NCBI GenBank assembly: GCA_001574975.1
Contig: KQ965911.1
Location: forward strand, 1-25,034
From: Gonapodya prolifera JEL478
Lineage: Eukaryota; Monoblepharomycota; Monoblepharidomycetes; Monoblepharidales; Gonapodyaceae
Direction of reading: 5' to 3'
DNA: 25,034 nt
Shown here piece by piece: positions 1 to 7,501 of this stretch (its first letter is position 1; every line of letters starts with the position of its first letter). The position numbers and the translations under genes are program-made. The notes beneath the pieces are model-generated. The model was not told the DNA's origin. It made no database searches and saw only the letters and a list, made by a program, of their open reading frames with translations.

Positions 1-330
1 CCGACATCGACTGTATGTTAGGAGTCGATCTATCTGGCGTCAACTGTATTGTTATGGTGGAATCTCGTCTTGGAGTTCTGACAACGATTCTGGAGTTTGT
101 CATACTGTGTTTTGGTGACGGTGGGATGATTGGCGAACTATTGGTAGTACTCGGAGATAGAGATTCGGATGATAACCCTTGGTCGCTGCTGCTTCTTGAG
201 CCCCTCATCGGTCCAGTATACCTCTTGTGGTATGAGAAAAAATGTAATTCATCTTGTTTATATGCTCCTATTGAGTGCAAACAAACAAAACAACATTTAT
301 TCGTGACGTCCCAGTAGGGAGCCAGTATAT
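1..330 (-). other. Possible 3' exon of an unrecognised gene running off the left edge
   Basis: The minus strand is open from about 350 to the window edge in one frame, rich in Ser, Pro and Thr (for example SSESLSPSTTNSSPIIPPSP). No ATG lies in frame after the upstream stop, so if it is real it must be a spliced-in exon. A pyrimidine-rich tract followed by AG near 255-275 (minus strand) could be the acceptor. Composition resembles a low-complexity cytoplasmic tail. The plus-strand frame over the same bases has no recognisable features. No function can be assigned, and the frame may be fortuitous. Confidence 0.2.
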
Positions 331-394
331 GCAAACAAAGGTACTTATTCAACTACAGTTGGCATCAGAAGGGTTTAACGGTATCCATTGAACG

Positions 395-1120
395 CTAGAC
401 TTTGTGAACTGAGGTCCTGTGAGACTCCATCGCATCGCGGAACCCGTCCGGGATGAGAGGTATGATCCAAACACAACAATCTTCACAAAATGCTTTGTCA
501 CATTCCTTGATATGAGTGTCCCAATCGCTTATGAGAACCTTGTATATGCACCATGGACAATAAGTCTTGGTGTGCTCTATAGTGTGGAGTGACGTGCGCA
601 ATTGGTCCGAAAGTTTGTCCACTTCTGTTGAAAATACGGTGGTGTCGTCCGAAATAGTTTCACCGCACTTGGGACAACAACATCCGGTGCCAGTACTCTC
701 CAGGAGGTGGTATCCGAAACAATGCTGACACATAAGGTGGTTCCGAGAGCACAGCGACACGAACGGGTATGCAGGACCGGTACAGGACACGCAGAGGTGT
801 TCTGGGGCAAGAGCCGGGTCAGTAATGTTGTAACCTAAACCGTATATGGTTGTATGGTCTGTATCGTAAGGGGTTTATGTAGATGTCGTCGTTTCTAGAA
901 TATAGTTCAGCAACTCACTGGAGACATAGTCCGTCCATCGACTTTTGGCCCAGTCCAGCTGATGACAAAGAAAAATCCTAAATTTGGAGAATGCCTCCAA
1001 GTGGCTGCTTGAGGCTGCCCGCTCAATCGCGTCCTGCGCGAGTTGGAACGCTGAAGGCTCAGGGGGGGCTTTCTCCCGCAGCCTGGATACTCCAAGCAAT
1101 CGGTAGAGGGTGAACGACAT
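395..1120 (-). CDS. RING-finger plus TRAF-type zinc-finger protein, two exons
   Basis: Two exons, 1120-919 and 858-395, separated by a 60-nt GTGAGT...CAG intron (918-859), give an uninterrupted 221-residue protein starting at ATG 1120; the joined length is an exact multiple of three. Without splicing the zinc-finger exon has no ATG in frame after its upstream stop. A RING domain is seen at about residues 90-132 (C90-x2-C93, C104-x3-H108-x2-C111-x2-C114, C129-x2-C132). A second zinc finger of TRAF type follows (C168-x2-C171-x11-H183-x3-C187). RING domains usually act as E3 ubiquitin ligases, and the RING plus TRAF-zinc-finger order is common in eukaryotic signalling proteins. The N-terminal 67 residues are unrecognised. 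There is no clear substrate or partner. It could be a host gene or virus-captured; the intron favours host origin. Confidence 0.75.
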
Positions 1121-1149
1121 TGGTGTTTGGGAGAAACCCCGGAAAGATA

Positions 1150-2270
1150 TATGCGGCGGAATTCGGTCCGCTCACCTCCCTGAAAATTTAGGACTCAACG
1201 GACACGGAGATCTCCGCCACAAGTTCAAGTTACTTCGTTCGAATTCGTCTGTATACAGTGCTCAAGTGCTTTTTACCACTCAGTGGAAAGTGGTATGTTC
1301 AAAACTCCCGACCAACTACAAATTTGGAAATGACATTGGGTCCCCGGAGTTTCTACATATAGTAATTAGTATGTTTGATTAACCCCGACTTAAGCAGCAG
1401 TGTCCACCAAAGTCCCGACAAACCTCACGAAGAGCCGCCGACTTCACAATCATATTGAAACTCCACACCACGCAGAACAGTTCTCCCAGTCCTTGCAATG
1501 ACAAACGATCACGTCCTCGGAAGAAAACGTGGGGAAACTACCCTTTTCGGGGAATTTGAAGGCCACCCATGGAAGTCTAATTCGGGAAGCACGCTTTCGG
1601 GACCAGGTCATCATCCAGCTGACGGTACGTTCAATCCATTTTTCGATCGAGATGCATGTTGTTGAGCTTTCGTGATGGAAACAGTGGAGTACGCCGCCAT
1701 CGTCGCACTCGGAAACAAATTCTGGCCTCGCAAATTCCTCGACGTCGCCGTAGCCAGTCGCGCCTCAGATGTTACGCCAGTCGGAACGACGCGATCTGAT
1801 GCCCCCCTTCTCTCCGATGCGCCGCCATCAGATGTGACCGCTCTATCTAATGGCACACTCTTGAAAACGGCGCCATCTGAAGTGACCCAACCATCTGTCA
1901 CCACGGCGCTATCCGGAACACTACCATCTGATGGTACTTCGTCCTTCTGTCCGCCGCCATCCGTGAAATTGTTTACCTGTGAGCGCGACCTGTTCTGCTA
2001 GGAGTGCGTTGTGGACACATTTGTGGACTTTCCCAACTAGGGTATGCGCTACTTTCCCATGGGATTTGAATCTTCTGGTGCTAAACATTCTACTTCTAGA
2101 CAACGTCTTAATTCTCCCCTTTACAAACCCCATGTGACAATACTGGACGTCTGGAGTTGTTTGGGAATCAACATTTTTCTCACTGTACTACTGGAATCAA
2201 CATGCAATTCTTGTTTTGGAAGTAAATTCTTGACAAACTAATTGGAGTGTAATATAATCTTGACAAAATG
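1150..2270 (+). repeat. Tandem duplication, copy A (about 1.1 kb)
   Basis: This segment is repeated, diverged, directly downstream (2267-3328). Shared landmarks in the same order are: a GCTCACCTCC...GAAAATTTAGGACTC block at 1170 and 2282; the intron and second-exon start near 1625-1750 and 2592-2720; a TTGAATCTTCTGGTGCTAA block near 2067 and 3120; and a TTCTTGACAAACTAA...GGAGTGTAAT block near 2228 and 3288. The whole transcription unit, including flanks, was duplicated. Confidence 0.8.
1498..2001 (+). CDS. Unrecognised two-exon gene, tandem paralogue A
   Basis: Exon 1 (1498-1624) and exon 2 (1685-2001) join across a 60-nt GTACGT...CAG phase-1 intron to give 147 residues, a multiple of three. 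The gene model is supported by the neighbouring paralogue B: both begin M-[TN]-N-D, both have the intron at the same phase directly before an E-Y-A codon run, and the exon 2 start is conserved with conservative changes (GNKFWPRKF versus GNRFWPRHF). The second half is a degenerate repeat of S-D-[VA]-T/P-type units. No signal peptide, membrane segment or known domain is visible. Function unknown. A minus-strand frame over the same bases is open but has less conservative differences between copies. Confidence 0.55.
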
Positions 2271-2482
2271 CCGCGGGATTTGCTCACCTCCTTGAAAATT
2301 TAGGACTCAGCGGACTAGGCAATCTCCGCCCAAAGTTGTTGACCAACGTAAAGTTTAATATATTGGTGGACCGCCACACTTGATCAGAACACGCCGAGGT
2401 CGACTTAATGAATCACTGCTCCTAAGACTGTTCCATAAATTGAATCCATACCACGAAGAGCAACCTCCAAGAAGACGTTACG
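2002..2482. other. Intergenic stretch between paralogues A and B
   Basis: No gene is recognised. It holds the conserved 3' flank of copy A (about 2060-2270) and the conserved upstream block of copy B (about 2267-2330). Both have counterparts in the other copy, so they are probable 3' untranslated and promoter or 5' untranslated sequence rather than random spacer. Confidence 0.5.
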
Positions 2483-3328
2483 ATGAACAACGATCGCGCT
2501 CCCCTAATCAGGGATTCCGGAGCTCCCCGTCGGATGACCAATCCCAGACCACAAAGCAATCCTTCTGTACCAATCCTTCGTCCGACTGAAGGTGCGTTCC
2601 ACTCTGATGTTCAATCGAGAGACATGTTGTTGAGCTTTCGCAATGGACAGAGGAGTACGCCACAGTTGTCGCCATCGGAAACAGATTCTGGCCTCGCCAT
2701 TTTCCCGACTTCGCTGTAATCAATCGGGTCTCAGATGTCATTATCGCAACACCGCTTTCTGATTTGGCTGCAATCTCCGTAACGTCGCCATCCGACGCGA
2801 CCCGGTTATCTGATGCCGCGGGAATATCCGTGACACCACCACATGATGCAACCCCACTATATGTTGCCGCGGCGCCATCCGTATCGCCATTTGACGTTAT
2901 CGTCGCTGATGCAAGCTCAGATACATTGAGGTTGACCACCTATCCCACAGGAGATAAGAGTATGTTTGACGTCGATGTTATTCTCAAACGATGTGTCTGA
3001 CTTTATTCGTACAACTGTTACAGATACACTGTGCACCTGTACTGAAGTGATGTGCGACTACTGCATTCAGACCAAAATATTTGACCTATCCGAATGTCAG
3101 TGCTATTTCCCTTGTGACTTGAATCTTCTGGTGCTAATGTGTCTCTTTTAGACTCGGTACAAACTGACATCTATCCCTAACAAGCGTGGCTGCGACACTA
3201 ACGGACGTTTTGACTTTTTTTTGAACCAACAATTTCTCACTGTACTTTTGGAATCAACATGTAATTCTTATTTTGGGATGTAAATTCTTGACAAACTAAC
3301 TGGAGTGTAATAAAATCTTGACAAAAAT
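2267..3328 (+). repeat. Tandem duplication, copy B (about 1.06 kb)
   Basis: This is the second, diverged copy of the segment at 1150-2270, with the same order of landmarks. It ends in TTCTTGACAAACTAACTGG followed by TAATAAAA, a possible polyadenylation signal at about 3308-3315. Divergence is highest in exon 1 and in the S-D-T repeat part, and lowest around the intron, the start of exon 2 and the 3' flank. Confidence 0.8.
2483..3000 (+). CDS. Unrecognised two-exon gene, tandem paralogue B
   Basis: Exon 1 (2483-2591) and exon 2 (2651-3000) join across a 59-nt GTGCGT...CAG phase-1 intron, giving 152 residues with no internal stop. Exon 1 is Pro/Arg/Ser rich. Exon 2 opens with the segment EYATVVAIGNRFWPRHF, shared with paralogue A, and continues into degenerate S-D-A-T and S-V-T-P repeats. 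The conserved intron position and the conservative substitutions between A and B argue that this plus-strand frame is the translated one. No catalytic motif, signal peptide or membrane segment is seen. Function unknown; it could be a lineage-specific gene family or a remnant of a repetitive element. Confidence 0.55.
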
Positions 3329-3921
3329 CATGCTTCTACATTCCTCGTAGTTGTTGTCGAAAAGAAAGAACATTAGTCGTCGTGTCAACGTTCTGTGACT
3401 CGAAACGTGGGATTCGTGCACTACCCCGAAACTTTTGAGTTGGTGGCATTTCATTCCCAAGTTGGAGGCAGTCAAGTGGGAATATCCCGAAAGCTCCTGT
3501 GTCACGCTAACAAGATACATAAAGGTAAGCCAGAGCTCCAAAATGTGTCTGTCATACGCACATTACTTCCGGAGGCCCAACCATCGCGAAAGATCTCCTG
3601 AACTTGCACATAATTTCCCTACGAGAAGAGAGAGTCAGTTCAGAAGTTGATCAATCACAAAAAATGGTATTCTCACTTCAAACACCGCAATCTCATCTTC
3701 ATTTAGGGGGGAATGCTGTAATACAATGAGAATCGGTTGAGGTTTGTTTGCGACTCTTTGTCGATGCGTTCACACCTTAGCAATCGCAACAAAAGGTGGA
3801 CCTTCGTATGGAATTGAGTTGGCGTCCATAGACCCGGACTGACCGGCAACGCTCACGTAAAACCAACTGTTATGAATGGCGATGCGTTCATTCGTATGTC
3901 AAAGCAGGTGGAAATGGAAGC
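3329..3921. other. Stretch without a recognised gene
   Basis: About 590 bases lie between duplication copy B and the end of the membrane-protein gene. The longest open frame on the plus strand (3395-3601, 68 residues) has no recognisable motif. A GTAAGC at about 3524 could be a splice donor, but I could not build a convincing multi-exon gene. Otherwise I see nothing in it. Confidence 0.4.
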
Positions 3922-5230
3922 TCACTGTGGTTGATCAGGCAACGTGACGCTGCTGAGAGCAAGAGACTCAATATAACCTGGTTTGGTAGACGGTGATGTT
4001 CCCCCGTACGGTTGATATGTTGGGACAGTTTGCGCGGGCAATGGTTGGATTGACGTGTGATAGTCTGGCATCTGCAATTGCTGGATGTCAAAGTTGGTCT
4101 TGATAAAACCGCCAGTGTTTCTTTGTCGCCTACAGATGAGTGTAATTAGAAAGGTGGTCATTCAAATCACGTGATGAACCTACTTGGTGACGAAAAGACC
4201 ACAAAGACACAGTGCTACGATACCACCAATCACAGCACCAACAATAAGGCCAAGGTTAGGTACGTTGGGTGTTTCCGTTACTGCGTTCGATGGAGAGTTG
4301 ATCGTAGATATCGACACCAGTGATGAAGGTAAGGGGCTCGAGACGGTTATGAATACAGTAGTGACAACAATCACTGGAGGAGGAGGAGCAACTGAAGGGG
4401 GTGGAGAAGGTGGTGGTGGTGGTGGTGGTAGTGTAGGAGGCGGTGGTGGTGGAAGTACAGGGGGCGGAGGAGGAGGAGGAGGAGGAGGTAGTGTAGGTGG
4501 TGGTGGCGGCGGAGGTCGGACTGATTCAGACCAAATATTACTTTTAGAAGTAAAATCTCAAACACCAAATCAAACTCACGAATACAAGTTCCTCCAGACT
4601 GGATGTATCCAGGATAGCATTCTTGGAAACAAACATGAGATTGCTTGCAGCGAAGCAATCGATGTGAAAATTCCTCACCCAAAGCACAGGTACCAGCATT
4701 GCAGTACCCCCAGCCGTGTACAACGCCTTGTGGATAAAGTGTGCTGCATGATACACAATCGCTCCCACACTTCACTAGGGTTAGGTAAGTTTAACTGAAC
4801 AGCTGTGGAATGGAACGCACAGTATTGTAATCCGAATTGGGATCTCTGCACAAATTCTTCGTTTCCGGATCGGGACACCTGTTGTTCCACGATGAGCTCG
4901 GACACGATCCACAGGAAGTTAGTTGACAAGAAGCCCTAAAGCAATACAATAACATGCTAGCCAACCTTTCAAAGACGGCACATGAACTCACGAGCCACAT
5001 GTACCACCACCGTTATTGCAGTTTGAAAAGCCGAGTGGTTGACAAAACGATCCAATTAGCTGGAGATGACTTCCACAGCCGTTCTGATAAGGAACTATGT
5101 TCACAAGAGCGAGTGTGATTCCAGAGAGGCCTAGAATGGACATGAGAGTTGAGACATTCAGACGCGATTCGAAAAACATACGAAGTAGAAGTAGTGGCAA
5201 TATCAGTGGGGGTGCTTTTAGAGACAACAT
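3922..5230 (-). CDS. Cysteine-rich (EGF-like), proline-rich single-pass membrane protein, five exons
   Basis: Exons 5230-4992, 4935-4821, 4769-4580, 4520-4184 and 4129-3922 join across introns of 56, 51, 59 and 54 nt (donors GTGAGT, GTGCGT, GTGAGT, GTAGGT) into 362 residues, with every phase agreeing. Order of parts: a hydrophobic N-terminus (signal peptide or signal anchor); a Cys-rich extracellular part at about 55-182 with EGF-like spacing (for example CNNGGGTC and CGSDCVSC); a Pro-rich stalk at about 184-230; a Ser/Thr region; a transmembrane helix at about 272-291 (LIVGAVIGGIVALCLCGLFV); and a short tail rich in Tyr, Gln and Pro. This is the layout of a cell-surface receptor or adhesion protein. 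The start is uncertain: ATG 5230 or ATG 5179 would both give a hydrophobic leader. Intron 2 has the weakest splice sites (acceptor GAAG). Probably a host gene. Confidence 0.75.
4376..4518 (-). repeat. CCN/CCT low-complexity tract encoding polyproline
   Basis: Runs of GGA/GGT on the plus strand are runs of TCC/ACC (Pro codons) on the coding strand. The tract encodes the proline stalk of the membrane protein, punctuated by T-L and V-L. Such tracts are prone to slippage, so length can vary between strains and assemblies. Confidence 0.8.
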
Positions 5231-5423
5231 GTACCACTTCGGTGACTCTGTGAAGTTCCAATTGAAAGTGAAGCAGACAGTGAAGCATGTCTGCTTCACC
5301 AATAAATAGCCTCCACATTTCCCCGAGCCGCAACTCCTGCGGACAAACCTCACGGTGGCTGTGTGAGACCCCTTTTTTATTCCTGTTTTGGGTATGTTTG
5401 CCCTTGGAAAATATCTTTGATCA

Positions 5424-5858
5424 TCAGTTCACAGATTCAATCAAAAAACGTGCAAGAGATTCTTCCGTTCTGTCACCGTCGTACAGAACAGCTGTTCCTT
5501 CAATATCCCCGTCTGGAAAGAATAAAATTGTGGGAAACCCATCTATCTTTTGCTTTCTAAAAACATGGGGTTGTATATCGTTGGCTTCAATAGCCTTAAT
5601 TGCAATAAAGTCTGAATTCATTTGATAAAATACTCTCTCGTCCAGCTTTGAACCCGGTGTGACGCTGTTGATGTTTTTCACAAATCTATTCCACGTCGGT
5701 TTTAGTCTTTCACACCAACCACAACCGTTGGAGTAGAAAAGAACAAGCATCGCATTAGATTCTACTTTGTTTTTTTCAGAAACCACGTTTCCAATTGACG
5801 ATCCAAGACCAATCATACCAAATAATGAAATTAGACCAAACAAAATAACACGGTCCAT
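5424..5858 (-). CDS. Thioredoxin/PDI-like protein with N-terminal membrane or signal segment
   Basis: 144 residues, intronless, ATG at 5858. A hydrophobic N-terminus (residues 4-20) is a signal peptide or membrane anchor. A thioredoxin fold follows, with the redox motif C46-G-W-C49 in the context FYSNGCGWCERLKPTW and the cis-proline segment DGFPTILFF (P109). The family catalyses thiol-disulfide exchange; CGWC is intermediate between thioredoxin (CGPC) and PDI (CGHC). No ER-retention signal is seen at the C-terminus. Giant viruses often encode small thioredoxin-fold proteins, some packaged in virions, so a role in disulfide formation in virion proteins is plausible. It lies 30 bases downstream of the fibre gene on the same strand. 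Confidence 0.85.
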   Translation of the reverse strand: MDRVILFGLISLFGMIGLGSSIGNVVSEKNKVESNAMLVLFYSNGCGWCERLKPTWNRFVKNINSVTPGSKLDERVFYQMNSDFIAIKAIEANDIQPHVFRKQKIDGFPTILFFPDGDIEGTAVLYDGDRTEESLARFLIESVN

Positions 5859-5888
5859 TTTTGGTTCTTCTCAAGTCACAAAAAAACA

Positions 5889-7385
5889 TCATATTTGCAT
5901 TATACTCACCCAATGAGAGTAACCACCATCACCACTGTATATGCTTATACTGTTGCCAGACGGAAACCCATTTGAGAAAACAAACTCAAGATACGTTGGA
6001 GAAGCAGAAGCGAAAACTGTATCGTACACAAAAACAAAATCACCAGAATATCCATCGTATCGTCTGTATGTCAGAGAATGCAAAGATCCATTCATAAATA
6101 CTCCCGCGATGTTTGTTGTCGGACTCTGTGTCAGGGTGATATCGCCATAATCCATTTTGAATTGCACTGTGACCTGATAGTAACCTATTGGAACATAGAA
6201 TCTGGATCCAGCGATTGTTATCAAATTGTTCAGATTGAACTCGGGCGTCAAGAAAGTGTTCAATTTATCCGGTGATCCGCCATTGGTATTGTAGTTTATG
6301 ACCTGTGCAGTTGGGTTGATCTTCACCTTTATTCCCGCTTTCGAAACAAGAGAGCTGAAGCTGCTTGATAGAGCTGTTATACACGAAGATAAAACCACAG
6401 TCGAATTCGCAATTCGATTTGATGAAGCGTATATCGAAGTTATAGAATTAGAAAGCCCTTGTAGACAAGAAACCATGCTAAGTTGCGAGTTTGCTAACAC
6501 ACCAACTTGCATGATGATAGAACTTAATGATGGATAAATAGGTGATATGGAATTGTATAACATTACCACAGACCCGCTCGTTCGTTGTACACTTTGCTGA
6601 AGCGAAAGTATTGATGGGACAATAGCACCAATCGAAGAAGCAAGATTGTACAACGATGTATTCACATTGACACCAAAACCATTAAATGAGGTTTGAATAT
6701 CATTCACGCACATTTGCAACGTAAACACAGAACCGTACAATGACGTTCCTCCACCAGATACCGTAGATAATGCTTGGTTTATTGTAGTTACGCAACCGTT
6801 CAACGAAATTAGTGATGTCAATATTGCGTTGTCGGACTGCATCAGTCCAGAAATGCTGTTATCTGTATTTACTTTGTAATTGCTGTAAGATTGTTGGAGG
6901 GAAACAATACTTGACGCAAGACTCGAATAATTGTTGTTATTCACACTGTTTAGACTGGTAGCAATGGTGTTTGTACAGTTACTCAACTGCTGCAAAGAAC
7001 CGATTAAGAGAGGCTGCATCGCCGCTAACCCCATTATCGATCCCTGTAACAATGTCAAACACGACCGAACATCTGAGTTACTTTGTCCTAGTAAACTTTG
7101 GATATTTGTACCGTTCAAAATTAATGATGCGGTGCTGGTCGTCCCATTGATATGAACGTCTTTGCCGAATATGGCATCTCCCTGTGACACTTGCAATGTT
7201 ACACCAGAATCCCCAAATGCACTTATGTTCCTGGCAAGAAATGTCTTTCTGACCCTTGTACCACCATTCACCTGCAATGTTGCACTACTGCCAAATTCAT
7301 CGACGTCGGCCTCTTCCCACAGTTTCATTCTCCCACCATATATTAGGTTTGACACGAAACGTTGGTGTTTTCCCACAAATGACAT
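5889..7385 (-). CDS. Fibre-like surface protein with beta-rich C-terminal head
   Basis: 498 residues from ATG 7385; a TTG 12 bases upstream would add four residues but is unlikely. The N-terminus (MSFVGKHQRF) is shared with the long gene starting at 22189. Residues about 25-90 are beta-like (T-L-Q-V-x-G repeats) with Asn-Gly turns. Residues about 95-340 are a Ser/Leu/Asn/Ile-rich region of short hydrophobic repeats (such as SLQQSYSNY, SLISLNGCV), likely a trimeric stalk. The last 150 residues are Gly/Tyr/Phe-rich, of the kind seen in C1q/TNF-like or phage fibre heads (FYVPIGYYQVTVQF, DFVFVYDTVF). I infer a trimeric attachment fibre; no close family can be named from sequence alone. Confidence 0.7.
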   Translation of the reverse strand: MSFVGKHQRFVSNLIYGGRMKLWEEADVDEFGSSATLQVNGGTRVRKTFLARNISAFGDSGVTLQVSQGDAIFGKDVHINGTTSTASLILNGTNIQSLLGQSNSDVRSCLTLLQGSIMGLAAMQPLLIGSLQQLSNCTNTIATSLNSVNNNNYSSLASSIVSLQQSYSNYKVNTDNSISGLMQSDNAILTSLISLNGCVTTINQALSTVSGGGTSLYGSVFTLQMCVNDIQTSFNGFGVNVNTSLYNLASSIGAIVPSILSLQQSVQRTSGSVVMLYNSISPIYPSLSSIIMQVGVLANSQLSMVSCLQGLSNSITSIYASSNRIANSTVVLSSCITALSSSFSSLVSKAGIKVKINPTAQVINYNTNGGSPDKLNTFLTPEFNLNNLITIAGSRFYVPIGYYQVTVQFKMDYGDITLTQSPTTNIAGVFMNGSLHSLTYRRYDGYSGDFVFVYDTVFASASPTYLEFVFSNGFPSGNSISIYSGDGGYSHWVSIMQI

Positions 7386-7501
7386 AATTTGATTCAAAAA
7401 GTATTGAGATAATATTCAGAGTTGAAGAACTGAACTAAACTTATAATTGTGTTTCAGAACATCTCAAAAACTACAAATGCCCATATCGTTCTGGTGCTCA
7501 T

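Noticed and set aside
1611-2939. Minus-strand open frames over both duplicated genes, partly similar to each other
   Set aside because: Similarity on the minus strand follows from DNA duplication; changes in the plus frame are more conservative (K/R, L/I, I/V) and the intron sites are conserved on the plus strand.
4184-4798. 204-residue glycine-rich frame on the plus strand
   Set aside because: It is antisense to the polyproline exon; the minus-strand gene has consistent splice phases, cysteine spacing and a membrane helix.
4775-4798. A 21-nt intron between exons 2 and 3 of the membrane-protein gene
   Set aside because: Far shorter than the other introns here; a 51-nt GTGCGT...AAG intron (4820-4770) restores frame and fits the size range.
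7386-7397. TTG start four codons upstream of the fibre ATG at 7385
   Set aside because: The paralogue at 22189 starts exactly at MSFVGKH, supporting ATG 7385.
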